Shown here: in pieces, positions 45,736-59,489 of the stretch | How positions within the stretch are numbered: the first letter of the stretch is position 1 | How the letters are laid out: every line of letters begins with the position of its first letter | Source: Botryosphaeria dothidea | Taxonomy: Eukaryota; Ascomycota; Dothideomycetes; Botryosphaeriales; Botryosphaeriaceae | Length of the DNA stretch: 64,000 bases | Assembly (NCBI GenBank): GCA_011503125.2 | Contig: WWBZ02000016.1 | Coordinates: forward strand, 4,092,001 to 4,156,000 | Direction of reading: 5' to 3' | Made by a program: the position numbers and the translations under genes | The notes under the pieces: model-generated | Seen by the model: only the letters and a program-made list of their open reading frames with translations | What the model was told of the DNA's origin: nothing | Databases searched by the model: none

Positions 45736-46417
45736 GTTGTGTCTGCGTATGCACTAACCGCGGGGCATCGATGACGAAGTCGCAAAAGTGGGCTGCAAAT
45801 TTGCAGGCGAGTGGCACAGCGAGAAACGGAGGCAACAGAAGGGTATCAACGAGAATCAAGGACGCCGACTTGCGAGAAAATGGGGAAATCAGTAGGAAAC
45901 ACGAGGTTGGAGGACGTCTGCTCAGGTGGATTGAGCATGTGAGGCTGAAGTGCAGCCAAGGAACTAAATGCGCCTAGCGCCACGCCGCATTCATGATCAA
46001 CCCTGTGGCCAGCGATATTGCGCTGGCGCGACATCGCGGCCAGCACGTTTGCTCTGCATCAAGGCGTAGGAGACGTCGCATATGTGGGATGCGACAAGAC
46101 ATGGATGCATCAACAGCAAAGGCTTGGGTTGCCTTATCGGGACGGCACGTCGATCGGGATCCACCTTGCGGTGAGCTTGAATTGTCATCCTAGCTGCACA
46201 TCAGGCACGTTGTAATAAGGAAATGGTTTCGAGGACAAGGCCGGCCGAGCTCGATAGTATGTACAAAGACGATCGGATACGCAGTATCGTCGTCGAGTCC
46301 TTTTCCAGCCGAAGAGCAAACGGAAAGTGGTATCTCTGAAGCAAAGAATGCAAATGTCCCCTACCCCTGGCCGTGGCTGCCGGTAGGGCCCGCGCCGACC
46401 CAGGGCCCTTAGCCTCC
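45736..46417. other. Intergenic region
   Basis: 682 bases between two minus-strand genes: promoter of the proline-rich gene and 3' UTR of the DUF3074 gene. No gene or RNA recognised. Confidence 0.35.
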
Positions 46418-47386
46418 TCAAGACTCTGGTGCGGTCCTGCTGCCCATCGCCCACTGAATAAACAGCCCCACGTCCTTCAGCACCGCTCCAGGCACTCCTT
46501 GCTTCTGCAACACCATCGGCACATAGCCCTTCGCATTGCTTGCCGTTGCCATCACCCACTTAACCTCCCCAGCCTCAGTCAGTTTGACCCGCTCAACGCT
46601 GACATATATCCCCGGCGTCACCTTCTTCGACTTCACAGAAGATTCGCCGTCCCGTTTGTTCCGGCCATTTGAATACAGCACATCTCCATCAGGAAAGTCC
46701 TGCAAATCAACCGGAATCTGGACAACGACGAACGAATCGGCTCCGGTCTTAGCAGTGATGATGACGACGGGGAAGACGCGGTTGGTGAGCGGCGGAGGCA
46801 TCTGATGGCACATCTCGTAAACTGCGGATGCGCCATTAGCTTGCGAGCCTCACTCGGCGGGGTTTCCACGGGAGTGCAACTCACCGCTCATGCTGACCTC
46901 CTCATATCCGCCCGGCACCTTCCCACCCTTCACCGCGATCAGCTCATCCCAATCGGCCACCTTGTGCGCGTCAAACACGGCCGGCGTGTAGTCCATCTCG
47001 TGCTTCGAATGGTCGATCCTCAAGCCGTTGTCGAACTCCTCCCAACTCGCAGTGCCCTGCTCGCTCGCATTCTGATGTACGCTCTCGCGCGCGAACCAGT
47101 TCTCTGTCGTGTTCGAATCCATGAACGGTTGCTCGGAGGGCTTCACGTCGCGCGATAGCATCTGGACCTTGGCGGCGGCTGGCGGTGAGTCCTTGACGGC
47201 GCCCTTCTTGAACGTCTGCGGAACATGCTCATCGGCGAACGACACGCCCTCGTCGAGCGCGGTCTTGAGGAAATCGAACAGCTCGACGCGGTCGGCGGAC
47301 GACGGCTTGATTGATGGGTGGGGCGGCAAGTCGCTGGTTGTGAGCACGCGAAGGCGCACGAGGCGGCCGGGCGTGAGGTGCGACAT
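46418..47386 (-). CDS. DUF3074 (START-like) domain protein
   Basis: Fungal protein of the DUF3074 family, whose fold is related to START lipid-binding domains. Exons 47386-46885 and 46821-46418 (donor GTGAGT, 63-nt intron, phase 1) give 301 residues, normal for the family. Typical features are the opening LVRLRVLTTSDLPPHPS, ELFDFLKTALDEGVSFADE, WFARESVHQNASEQGTASW, and, after the junction MCHQMPPPLTNRVFPVVIIT, the C-terminal block GIYVSVERVKL..GEVKWVMATAS. It has no signal peptide or membrane helix, so it is probably cytosolic; lipid binding is inferred from the fold family only. Confidence 0.83.
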
Positions 47387-50300
47387 GGTGAAAAGTGCGG
47401 TTCCTGCGTTGGGATTGCAGGCGCAGGAGGCTGGTCCGGCAGATTGAACCGGTATCGGCGAGCAATTGTGTCGCGATGTTGTCTGTTCCAGTCAATGGTA
47501 GGCGAAAATAAAACTAGTGTCAGGGCGAAACGCCTGGGTGAAGCGAGACGGATGGCAGGAGCATGGCCGCCGCAGTTGCTGTACCTGTTAATTGCAGGCT
47601 ATAGGCGCAGCGGCACACGTTTGGGTTAGTCTCTGCTGATGTCATCGAGCAGCGCAGCGCAGTCCTCCCCAACTTGGCGGGCGCAGCTGTGATGCGCCGA
47701 AGAATGCGCGAGGGCCATCACGATGGACCAGCAGCAGCAGACAAACAGCAGGTACCATCGCGCAGCGCCGGAAAGAGAGGGTGAGATGGAGTGATGAGTA
47801 GCTCCGAAACGGCCGACCAGCTGTCTGTGACCCGCCAAGCTGAGCCTGACAGCCAGCCAGCCAGGCATTCAGGCATTCAGGCACCCACGGCGCGGAGGCG
47901 GCCACCGCCGCCTCTCATCCGAACGCATGCACTTCTATCCCGGCTGCGCATCGTTCAACTCGTCCCGAAATCCTTCTGCGCCCGCGCGCGCTCGCTATGT
48001 GTCGCCGCTGCCACGCTGCCCTCGTCTCCGCCCGCCCCCGATAGCCATCGTACGAGTCCAATTCAAATTTTTGCGGGTCGCCTGGTGCGTCAACAGGCGA
48101 CAGGGAGCGAGATCTTTTGGAAATTTCCCCCCGGTTGTGTTGCTTGTAGAGGCAGCTATAGGCTGTCGCTGGTCTACAAATCGCGATCACAGCATGTCTC
48201 CCCTCCGCTCGCCACCACCCACCACCAGGTGACGGCATCTGGAAATTGGGCCCTCGGGCAGGAGAGCGCGCGCTTCTTCGGACCGCGCGTGCGCTCTCAG
48301 CTCAGCCGGGTCCTTTGCTCAGCTGCAGACATGAGGCTGCAGGGCCACCTGGGATTCACTGATTGACTGAGAAATCTCGGGATTCGTCCTCGACCATATT
48401 GTCTCGTGCTACGGTGCGATCTGTGCGACTCGGGGCGTGCTTCTTCTTGCTGCCGTGCCACCAATACCAGTACATTCTGCTGCGTCTCCATACCCGGCAT
48501 CCATGCAGAACCATCAAAACCCCTCGCTTCCTCACGTGCGAAGGGCACTCAACCTCCTGCCGAGATCGCGTCGTCGCGTAACGTCTGGTTGTAGACCCTA
48601 GGAATGTGGCAAGCAGCCCTCTAGCATCAGACTTCCTTCCTGAAGAGGACTGACGACACGATCCGATCACAGAGCCCCAACCCTTTTTGGCCACCCAGTC
48701 GCCGTTCTCGCTTCGCAACAAGGTTCACAGCCCTGGTGCAAGCGACGCGGTCTAGACTAAGAATCCCATCGAGATCGGGGACGTTGCCCCCATCGAAGAT
48801 TGCATAGGAATTCCCCCGCTAAAACAGAATGCGATGCTGGCCCTAAAAAGTCACAGGGCCAGCGGGTACCCTGAGAGAGCCTAAGTGACGCGGAAATAAG
48901 ACAAGTCGCCTGATATTCTTACGCTACGCGCGGTCACCAGTCAGAAGAGACACAATGCTATTGTGCGAAGGGTAGACTGATTATTCAGTGCAGAGTCTAC
49001 CGTGTTCCATGCAACTAGATCTGTCATCTCATCTGACTTCTTCCGTCCTCCCAACACCAGGCGTGTTCCTTGTCCCGATCCGTACACCGGAAAACAAAAT
49101 CTCATTATTTGCTGCCCTGACAGCTTGCAGCTCTCAGAGCCTGCAGCGCAGCTGAGTTCGCGCATGAACATGAATCGCCGATTTCGACCTACATACCGCG
49201 TTCCAGCGCGCAAACGGCCTGGTCGTCCTCTTGCTGCAGCCAATGACGTCCGGAAGATGGGACCAATAATCTCCAGCCCCGGAAGCGGGCCCCTTGGCCG
49301 CCTGAACTGTATGTCACTTTTTAGCGTACGCCGGCAGCCAACAACGGCCCGCAGAGCAGGGAGAGGGAAGACGATGGGAAAGAGGGTGCAACATTATTTT
49401 TCCCCCATTCCCGTATCGTCTCACCGTCGCACATCAGGCGACATGGGCCGCCACTTCTAGCCCCTTCCAGGCGCGCCTAGGTTTGTTGAAACTATACGTG
49501 TACGTCGCATCCGTCGGCTTTATTTAATCTATACATGACCCGCTTTGGGCTAAGGGCCAGCGGAAATGTGGGAAATCTAGAACGCGCTCGTGGTCAGACG
49601 TTGGGGCGGCAGACGCGCACACCGCAAATCCCATCGCAGACGATCGGAAATGTCGCGCTGCCAACCGTCATTATGAAGAAAGAAAGAACGAACTGACGTT
49701 GTGTTTCAGTTGGAACGGAAGAAAAAGTAAATGTGCCGAGGTCGACGATCAGTATCAGTATGTATGTATGTATGCTGTTCCATGGAGAGAAGTTGATAAT
49801 CGCTTGTTGGCATCCCCGGAACCGATTCCGTCGGCACGCTGCCAGGCAGAGCGCATGGGGAACTGATGCATGCTTATCCGCTCCTGCTGCCGCCTCACCC
49901 TTAACCGCCTGCAGCTAAAGAAAGGGCGGAAGCGGCTTCTGCAGCGTGCTGGCGCGTGAATACAAGCACGTATTAAATGCTGGTTCGGGAGTGGTTCACA
50001 ACATTGTTGCTGGAGGCCGTTCCCGGCACAGCGATGTTTGCACAAACTATTGAGCAAGTGCGAGGCAACGGTTTAGTTGGAAGAAGACCTTACAGCAGAA
50101 GGCAGATAGCAGCAGCACACTGAGGCAGAGATACCATCCGAAATAGGGACCAGCTGTCGTAGAAAATAATAAGATAATTTCTAAATAATATCTGAGATAA
50201 TCAATCTTAACATCCACTTAACTTCTCATCCCCCATATGCATAAGAACTTTTTCTACCTAGTCAACGTCAAACAAATATCATCACCACAACCACCAACAA

Positions 50301-53300
50301 AACCCAACGCTCGGGGCCCGAAACAAACGGAAGAAAGAAAGAAGAGTCGCATAACCTCCCACCCGTGATACCTGGGGAAAATAACTGAGATGCGCAACAA
50401 TAACCGGACAGGGGGTTTCTCAACTACAAGACTCCTCAATTCCCTTTCGGTATCCCCACCACAACGACCAACAAATAGCAGACAGAGGCCACCATGTACC
50501 TGGTTTTTCTGCAGAATACCGCCGACATTATAGAGAGGAGTCGTGCAGCAAGAAAATAAGAAAGAAAATAAAAAAATAAGAGAGATGTAACGCGCTCAAC
50601 ATCCAGACTGACCGAGCAAAGTGAATCAAACAGATATCAGGACATTCGTGACCACAACCTGAAAGACTTCGAAAAATTTGAATGCATCACCCGCTGAAAA
50701 TTTCCGCTTCTTGATTGTAAAAAAGGAAAAAAGAAGAAAAGAAGTGAAGAGAGCGAAGTTGAAAAGGAATGGGGAGGAAAAGACACCCGATTCCACCACA
50801 AACCTCAGCTGCGCCCGACTGTCTATCTCAACAACCAACTGCAGACCCTCCTGTTACCTCTCTGCCAACATCCACCACTTCCCATTCCCCTCGCTTATGC
50901 GAACCCCCTATCCACCATCTCCCCGTCCCAAAGGCCCGGCAGCCAGTTCCGCGTCACACCCTTCAGGACACCCAAACCCCTCCACACTGGCACGAGCAAG
51001 ACACGCCAAAACAGCCGAATCCTCACTACCCTCCCTCATCCCGAGCATAGATCCATCAGACCAAGAGCCCAAGCCCGAAACTCTCTTCGCAACACCCTCC
51101 CTACCCGGCAAAAAAAAGCCATCGATGAGGCTCTCGAGACCGTCTCAGCACTAGCGAACGGAGCTAGTGGAGATGGCTCCGAGTGGCTATAACGACTTCT
51201 TGTGGCTGCGCTTAAGATCCGGCACCGTGGGTGGAACAAACTTAACATCGGAGCCAGAGGAGGAAAAAGACGGCGCTTAAACGAACGAGGAAAGCCGGTC
51301 GTTTCTTGACAGGAACTTGATGTTCAGCTGATCTCCAGTCCAAAGCCGCAGTCATCGAGATTGGGAAGAAGGTAGCGCCGTCGCCGCTGATTCGGACAAT
51401 ACCGCGTGACAAGACGACGCGGTAGTCGGTTGACGTTAGTGAGGAAGGCGGCGGCTATGCGCTTGAGCGGAGGAAGCATTCCGTACAGCGTCAGACGGCA
51501 AGGGCGGGGCAAAAGCGACGGAAGGTCCCGTCCGGCATTTCGAAGATTTGCTAGGGGTTGTGCGCCCACGTGTGGAACCAACCTGACGCCTATTATGAGG
51601 GGGAAAGTCCCATAGCGCATTACGGTGAATCTTGCTTTCTTCCCATCAAGTGCTGATGGAAAGGCAAGACCTTCATCCAATTGCCGCCATCCGGCGTGCC
51701 CAAGCCACTACCCACCGGCCATCTAAGATTCAAAGTCTTACTCCAGCGGATCGCTCGGACGTAAACGTAGGCGCTAGGAAGCGCAAGTTCTAGGGGCAGT
51801 GAGGCAAGGTATCGACGGTGGATCCAAGGCGTCGACGAGGAAGAGAGCAGAGATGAATCGGGGCGCTGCGTGGCGTTTTAGCGCCAACGGTCGAGGACAA
51901 GAGCCGTTGGTGTATCCTGGTCCGTCCGTGCATAGCCATGAAGGGTAAGGGGAAAACGCGGCCGAAGGAAAATACTTCGAGATGGATGAGTGACAAGAAA
52001 GAAATGGAGAGGTACGTCATGTTGGTGTAATTGCTTGACTTCCAGAGAACTCGTGGCGACTCCCCTTCCTAGGCCAGTCGACTCGTTCGCCCTGTGCCAC
52101 CCTTGAAATAACGTCTAGGCTGCTCTTTTCGCGTCGTCGCCGTTGCTCGAGAACCGGCGGGGTGGAGAAGCCTCAGTGATGATTTTTGACGTTGACCATT
52201 GACTAAGCGGTACAAGGGCCGGTGCAGAGGGGTGATAATCTGTAACAAGGGGTGAGGAAAAGATGGGCCGAACCTGGAGCCGGAGCGAGAAAGACCAATC
52301 GGGATCGTGCCGGATCGACATCTGGTTGACGGAGCCGAACTCCTATCCGTCGTTCCAGGAAGGAAAGGAAACAAGGGGTACAAAAAGAGCGCCTCCAACT
52401 GACTGTGTGAAGGGAATAAGAACAAACAAAATAAGAGAATTGAGGGGGGAAACACAGTTGAGTAGTGTGCATGCCGTGAGGCGAGACGTGCGTCACAGAG
52501 TACCAGACTAGAGCCTGTAAAGTACAAAACGCCTAAGCACTGCGGTCAGGTACTCAAAGGAACCAAAAATAGCCAGCGAGTCGCGGCTAAAAGGGTTGAA
52601 GCCGGGTTCAAAATCTAGCCAGTCAGAGTTACGTTGCCGTAGACTTCTGACTTTATGACCTTGATGTTACCCGGTAATTTTTCCAGCTTCCCCGTTCCTG
52701 CTCAGCCGCAGCCAATTGGCTCGTTTTGTTTCAGTCCATCTTTGAGGTTGACACGAATCACCCCTCGTCACACTAATGCTTGTCTTCGTGGCCTGATGGT
52801 ACCGAGAATGGCGATGCCTGTTGGTCTCATCGCTTGACCAGACCCGGCGTCCGTCAGGCCGAGGAAGCCCCCGTGGTGCAGAGCTTCATGCGTGATTATT
52901 TTGCTCATGGAATAGATGCCTCTCATTCCTTTTCCCGCCGTCTCGCAAAGAAATGGAGAGGAGCTAGAAGGAGAAACCCCTAAGCCATATGAAAAGAACC
53001 ACAAATATACCTGGTTGATTCTGCAGATCGAGAGACCGAATTGTCTCTTTATGTAACTAAAATAAAGTGTTCCTCCTGGAGATGACCCACGCCGGCTTTT
53101 TGTAGCAAAACGTTTGGTAAAGCTCGAGGATGCAGTGGGCCACTCCAATAATGCGCCGAACGATTAACGATGCTTTGAAATTTCAGATCGATAAGGCCCC
53201 CGCAAAACACGGCCGGGGGGTTCCACAACATGCTGATGGGACGAGGGGTGTCGTGATAACGTGCAAAAGAAAAAATTTCATCAATGTGATGCCAAAGCCC

Positions 53301-53450
53301 GAATATAGTTGGGTCTCTACTTCGGCGGCAGGGCTCGACCTCTAGGCCGTCGTCACAGTCGCAGGATCTAGAAGTCCGACGCCGAAAGAGAGAGCAATGG
53401 CTGTGCCGTGAATCCAAAAGTCTTGAAACGCGAGCATGTTGCAAATTAGA
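47387..53450. other. Gene-poor region, 6.1 kb
   Basis: No gene is supported in six kilobases. The left 1 kb is GC-rich and should carry the DUF3074 promoter. An AT-rich patch lies at 50150-50720. A plus-strand frame at 50678-51154 (158 codons, Pro/Ser-rich C-terminus) has no recognisable domain. The right end (about 52500-53450) may be the 3' UTR of the SAM-HMG gene. A (TATG)n microsatellite is at 49759-49774. Non-coding transcripts or lineage-specific genes could be hidden here. Confidence 0.4.
49759..49774 (+). repeat. TATG microsatellite
   Basis: Four consecutive TATG/GTAT units within a gene-free stretch. Confidence 0.7.
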
Positions 53451-55269
53451 TTACGGCGGATTCTCTTTTCCCCCGTGAGGATCGGCGTCGCGGTCGCGCG
53501 CAATCTCTCCTGCTCGTAATAATACCGCCAATGACGAGGTCTGTCGTGGGTCAGGACCTGGTGGTTGTGCTGCTGGGAATTTTGTTGGTGGTTGTGGTGG
53601 AAGGACCGGTCGCGCATCCAATGGGGATGGGGCCATCGACAGCGACGACGGTATGGGCTGGGGTAATAATCGATGAGCTTTCTGCGCGTCCGCAAGAGGA
53701 AGAAGCGACCCTGTGTATGGTGCGCTGTGGTAACTGCTGTTGGCAGTGCTGTTGCTGCTGCTGCTGTTACTGTTGCTGGTAAGATAGCTTTCTGAGGATT
53801 GGTTAGTTGTGCTGGTATCCTCATGGACTAAAGATGGTATTGAGGATGGTTCACGATTGAGTCGCCGCGAGGGCAAATCGCGTTCGGTTGAGCCCGAGTA
53901 GATCGAGGAATTAGAGCGTGTCGTAGTTGACCCGCTGCTGTTGCTATGGGCGAGACCGAATCCGTAATTTGTCGAATATGGTGGGTCTTGCAACCGTTCC
54001 CGCGAATCTGTCGACTGAGTGGATGTCGACGGATGGGAAAACTCAGGCTCTCGAAAGGCGGAGGCCGAAGTAGGCGATGCGGACATGGGGGAGTACTGTC
54101 CAGCCAGCCGAGGCGAATTTATGCCATTGAATGAATAAGCCGCGGGGGATGTTGATTCCGAACCCAGCACACGTCCTCCGGCGCGAGGTGGACCAGGGGG
54201 GGGACTTGAACCGGACCGATGGTGAACAAGAGCAGGCTGATTGAAATAGGCGTCGCTTACTCTTCGACGTGAAGATTTGTCAAAGTGGTCATGACTGCTG
54301 CTCCTGTTGTTGCTTTCTGTTTCTGCCTTCGATCGCTTGACTTGTTGCAGCTGCGTTAGTGAGGGCGCCGAAGAAGAATGGCGGTTCTGCGATTGCTGAC
54401 CCGATTGCTGCTGGTTATGCTTCGCCCTGAATTCGGCCAAATACTCCTGATACTGGGCATATTCAGGGGTCTTCTTATATTCCGCAAGTTCGGCATAGTA
54501 CTTTTCCTTGGCGGCGGCTGCTTGGCGTTCACAAGCTTCCCGAGAGTTCGGGGAGAGAGTCTGCCATCGTTCCCCGACGAGTTTAGCGATCTCGGTGAAG
54601 CTGAGCTCCTGGCCCTTGAGTGATTCTCTCATTTCTATAGGAAAATCTTTAGTTCACGATCAAAAACATACTCAATCACAACACTTACGATTCGAAAAGA
54701 TTACATATGCAGACGCCGGCCGTTCTGGGGCGTTTTCGTCCGGCTATATAAAAGATTAGAGAAGTGTCAAGCACAGGTATCAGACTTCTTTACCTTTGGA
54801 TGCCGGCGATATTTGCGCTTTGTCGTACCGCCGGTGTTGCCCGAGGGTGGCTCGGTTCTCTTATGATGTTTGAGTGACTTGGTCTCCGAGGCCGAGTCAT
54901 CGCTGCGGTAGGACCCATCAACGCTGGGCGCGCCATGCAATTGCGGTATTGCGCGGTCAAGGCGCTCGAGTGGGATGCCTCTTGTCTCAGCAATGGCACG
55001 TTGTAATTTCTGCGGCAAGTTAGTAAAGCGTGCAAAGGTTGGTTCCAGGAAAGACTCACCCTTCGGTGGCCAAGCTTGACATTGAGAGAATCACTGCAGA
55101 CGTGCGTGTAAGCATTATGCTTCAATTTGCCGTGGCTGTGCGGATGGTCTTACAGGTCAGATTCCCTGATATCCAAGACGGTCTCCCATGTATCGAAGCC
55201 CTCTGTGACAAATACGTCAAAGTACTGCAACAAGCCCAAGTGCTCCAGTTTCTGCCTCAGGTCGGTCAT
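53451..55269 (-). CDS. SAM-domain plus HMG-box protein (putative transcription regulator)
   Basis: Five exons, 55269-55154, 55093-55060 (34 nt), 55009-54794, 54743-54689 and 54634-53451, give 534 residues with every phase consistent. The first three exons form a SAM domain (LEHLGLLQYFDVFVTEGFDT, then WETVLDIRESDLDSLNVKLG, HRRKLQRAIAETRG), a protein-interaction module. A linker with a basic stretch (TTKRKYRRHPK) leads into the HMG box at about 123-195: PDENAPERPASAYVIFSNQM, FTEIAKLVGERWQTLSPNSR, AAAKEKYYAELAEYKKT, a canonical DNA-bending domain. Residues 200-534 are disordered and Ser/Asn/Pro-rich. A nuclear role as regulator or chromatin protein is inferred. The frame is open further upstream (to 55458), so an earlier start is possible. 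Long gene-free flanks on both sides are typical of regulatory genes. Confidence 0.87.
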
Positions 55270-58200
55270 GAAGAAACGTGAATGGTCCGGAGGCCAATTG
55301 GGGGTAATGCGGAGGACTATGTGGTGCTCGAGGTCCTTTTCGAGCGGAGCTCGCCGGACGGAGTAGGTGAGCAGCCAGCTGAAGCGCAGAGGTACAGGCA
55401 GAATGGACACTGGCAGGGCAGGCTTGGGGTGCGGTCGTACAGATGGAAACGGATACAAAAGCAGTAAAGATGGGTCGGCAAAGTGTGGCTTGGTCCAAGC
55501 CGGAACACTAAAACCTTAAAAAAAAGAGCAATTGTTGCAAGGCGCGGAGCGCAAGAAACGAAGAAGTCAGGGCGGTCTCTTGGTCGTCAGAAGACGCGGG
55601 CCATGAACACGCGTGGCCGAGCGGCGCGGGGGCGGGCGTTCGAGGGCTGCTGGTGCGGCGGGCAGGAGCAGGTGAGCGGAGAGGGCGCAGAGGCGGCTTG
55701 GGACTGCGGTCTGGACCTGGGGGCTTTGTGCTTCGGAGCGTGTCTGGAGCAGGTCAAGTCATGGGCGGCGACGGCGGCGGCGACATGGACTCTTTGTGGG
55801 ACAGGCCGGAGAGCGAGGAGTTGCTTGGGTGGCGGAGCATTGATGGGCGTGGAGGAGCGAGGTGGGTGTTGAGGTTTGCCAGAGCCCGCGGCAGGCGATG
55901 GCAAAACGGGCTCGCAACAAGCTGGTTGTCGGTCGAGTCCGTTGCCGTGGCGGGCAGGGAGCTGGCAGCTGGCGCGGGAGGTCCTGACGAGCAGCAGGCC
56001 AGACCGTGGGCACGCAGGCTGGTCCAGGGAGGGCGTTCAGTCGTGTCGCGCGCGCTGCTTTGCTCTGTGCGCGAGGCGGCAGTCGCGAGCACCGGGGCGC
56101 TGGGGCGCGAGCCGGCGGTGGTGGCAGCTCGAGAGCGGGCAGTGCGGACGGCGGGCAGCAAGACTGTCATCGAGCGCGCCGCCCGGTGCCTGGCTGTCGC
56201 TGCCCGTCTGAGGCCTTGTGTCGATGGGCACGGAGACAATCAATTACTCGGGGCGCCGGGCCTCACCATCGAGCATGTGCAGGCGGATCGATAGCTTGCC
56301 GCAGAGACCCTCACACCGCTAGCCGCTTAGCGCGAACGCTGCCAAGCCAAGAAAAAGACCACCATCACCGCTGGCAGGCGCGATGACGGAACCGCAGCCA
56401 GCGTCCAGCAGCCGGTACCGACACAAAAGTCAACCCACGCGCTGAGCCCCGGAGCTGAACTGGACCTGGACTGACGGGCGCTCCGCGCTGTCGCGAGAGC
56501 GAGCGCGCATAGGTATGGCCGCGGATCCGCCGCCGCTGCTGCAACTACTACTTCTGGCATTGCTGCTGCTGCTGGACGACGCGCGAGCCCGGTGGCGAGA
56601 TCAGCCAGATCTGCTTGCCTGCCTGCCTAGTGCCTGCCGGCGGTGCGTGGCCAATGGCTGATCCCCGTTGCAGGCGCGCGTGCGAAACTTCCATGCGTGC
56701 GCCCATGGCCTTCTGTGCCGTTCCTTCGTCAAATGCTCCGACTGCCAAATCGAAGATCTGGCACGCCGCTGCCTCAGCTCTCCCGCCCCCGCCGCGCCCG
56801 CCACGCTGCCATCATCTGACTCGTCTTTCCCAAATTTCCACGGCCGCAGCATCGAAAAAAGGCTGCGCAGGGATGCACTTTCGCCGCCCTGAGGATCCAT
56901 GTCACCGGCCCCGGCCTAGCATCGCAATCTTCGATTCACTTCCGCATGTCGCCCAGCCTGCAACCTGCATGCCACGCGCCCGGGTTCGCCGCCCTGGGGA
57001 TCCCAGCCCTCGCCGCCCCTAGCCCCGTAGCCGACCTCCGACTACATAAGCCAGCCGGCCGGAGCCCGTTACCACCCTCATCTGCTCAACCGCCGGGGAT
57101 CGCGATTGTGCTCTAGCGGACAACTGAGCTCGTCCTCCCATCGCCGATGCTCCTCCAACAATCCCATCTCGAAGCTTCAGGGCGGATGGCTGCAAAAGGC
57201 GCTCCACCTTTCCCGCCTCGACTCACAACAGCACAAGGCCCATCGCGTGTCACGCTCATCCAGCACCCTCTCCCAGTTGTCCCCGCTAGCTTGTGTCTTG
57301 TGCTTCAAGAAAAGATGGGACGACGTTTCCAGCAGAAGTCGACCATGCGCGGAGGCAATTCCGGCGGATTCCCTTCCGCTATTTGAATGCTGTGCCCATC
57401 GTCTCACTCCTACAATATTTCCAAGAACAACAGCCGACGCCATGCGCGCGTGCGGCGCCCGACCCAGTTCCTTGGAATGTGAGCTCCTGATCTTCGTAAA
57501 GTTTCATCCCTTTTGAACTTCTGGCTTATGCCTCGGCGTCGTTATGGTCTCCACTTGGCCGTCAAATCGACGCTGAGAGTGAGACGACGATCCGTCAGGT
57601 AAGGGAAGCAAGCTCCGTCCATCATCAGTCCGCATCTGTTACTGGTCCCTTACTGTATATCAAACATGCCTTGTAGTATGGGCTGAAAAGACCCTTTTCT
57701 CGATCCTGCAGTCCGGGAATCCTCCCCGTGAAAGCGGTAGGCTGCCGAATCTCGATTGCATCTCCCGACGTGCAAACGGGCATCGAAGTCTCAAGCCTCA
57801 CTGCTTAACTGCGTTAGAGGCAGGCGAAAATGATGTCATACCAACACCTCATCCGCATGGCCAAATTCTACCTTGCTCATACACCGCTGAAGCGGGTCGG
57901 CATCCTGCTGTCCATACGGCCCATCTCGACTTGCGCTGCAGGAAATGCGCATTTGCCTCGACTTCGTTGTTAGCACTGCACGTAATCTCAAACCAGCAGT
58001 CCATTAGTCCAGGACCGCGTCAGCAAACTTATCCCCTATCCGCCTCGAACCTTCGTCTTTCCCTCCATTGCATGTTTCGGATCATATGTAAAGGAGCTCT
58101 ACCCCGCATGCTACACTCAAACAAGGAGGGAATGACGCCGAACTCGACTTTCTCCAAGATTTAGTTGAGAAAGCACTCGCTTACGAAAACATGGTCTTCG

Positions 58201-59489
58201 GTATAATCCAGGGGCGCACGGCTCTGCCAGCTTAGCCCCTGTCAGTGACTTTGAGTGCCAGCTTTGTTCCATCTGTGGAATATGCATCGAGCCCAGAACA
58301 AGCCATCACCATCGTAAGTCGTATCAGCCGCATCGGCGCACTCAAGACCGAGACATGTGCAAATACAAGTCAAGGCTCACCTCCACCATCCGTCAAAAAC
58401 TAGTCAGCCCAGCAACCTTTAAATTGCATTACGGCTCCATATGGGGGCCCAATGTGCCGCTCCAGATATCCAGCAGTAATTGGGCATGTCTTAGTGATCT
58501 ACTGCGGAAGGCTTTCCGGTCCTACCGGTAACATCATGTGAGACGCTTGCCTGTTCATAGTTGGTTCCGAGCAACTCCACAAGGTGTACTCGTTCATTCA
58601 GGAGACAGCTACAAAATTGACGCTTCAGTCAGGTAATCTAGGATATCTGTAATTTGACACCTCCAGGGCCGCTGATTTCGTGTACAGACCTCTAGAAAGG
58701 CGTCCTGACATCCAAACAACCAACACGAACTAGGCACGTTGTGAAATGCAAATGTGACGGAGATCTATTTCGCACCACCCTGGGAGACTAAGAGCGTCCT
58801 GTTCCGGAAACGGTCGTTGTCACCCCTCCCATGTCGTAGCTTTTTCCGCCGCTCGCGAGCTAGAGGATTCGATTCAGTGCAGGAGTGCTGAGATCACAAG
58901 GACTTTCTGAAATCGACCAAAATTAACCTCAGGACAGCGCGGAAAGCTTCCAGAAAATTAGAATTGAGATCACACTCCTCCTGAGCGGATGACTATCCGT
59001 GCCACTGCGGTCTCCACCGCTACTCATGAGAACTATCCTTGAAACTAAGCACTCTCCGGGATGATTATTCAGGCAGCAATTTTTGAACAACTGCGCCTCC
59101 TTACGAGACCTGCTGGACTCCACTTGGAACAAATTTTGTGGCCGTCATCACACTCGGAATGCCGGATTAGGTAAGGGAACTCAAAGAGGACCGTAGTGTC
59201 CTCGTACAGCGTAGAGTTTAGTAACTAGTTGTGGCCGAAGGGGCCACCCAGTCACACCAGGTAAGTGGCCAGGAATTATGAACAGTTACTGCCTAATCAA
59301 CAGGGCCGCATCCGAAGCCTCCAACACCGTCTACCACGCCGGAACTATCTTGATAGCAATGGCCTCTGATGTCCAGGAAAGTATAAGACCACTCGTCTGA
59401 AAGAAATGCATCTGAATGCACAGTCCCTACGAATTGAGTCATTTTCAATTCAAAAAAAATATTTTCAGAGATATAATTCACCATAAGCA
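55270..59489. other. Gene-poor upstream region of the SAM-HMG gene
   Basis: 4.2 kb. The first 2.2 kb (to about 57500) is GC-rich with many overlapping open frames on both strands, none recognisable; it probably includes promoter and long leader. From about 57500 GC content drops and stops become frequent, marking the start of the decayed right-hand region. No RNA gene recognised. Confidence 0.4.

Noticed and set aside
50678..51154. 158-codon plus-strand frame as a gene
   Set aside because: No domain, composition shifts half way, no splice signals or conserved-looking block; kept only as a note in the gene-poor region.
52575..52625. tRNA-like B box (gggttcaaaatc)
   Set aside because: No matching A box, acceptor stem or cloverleaf around it.
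58845..58885. tRNA-like gattcgattc motif
   Set aside because: Does not fit GGTTCRANYCC and no stems flank it.
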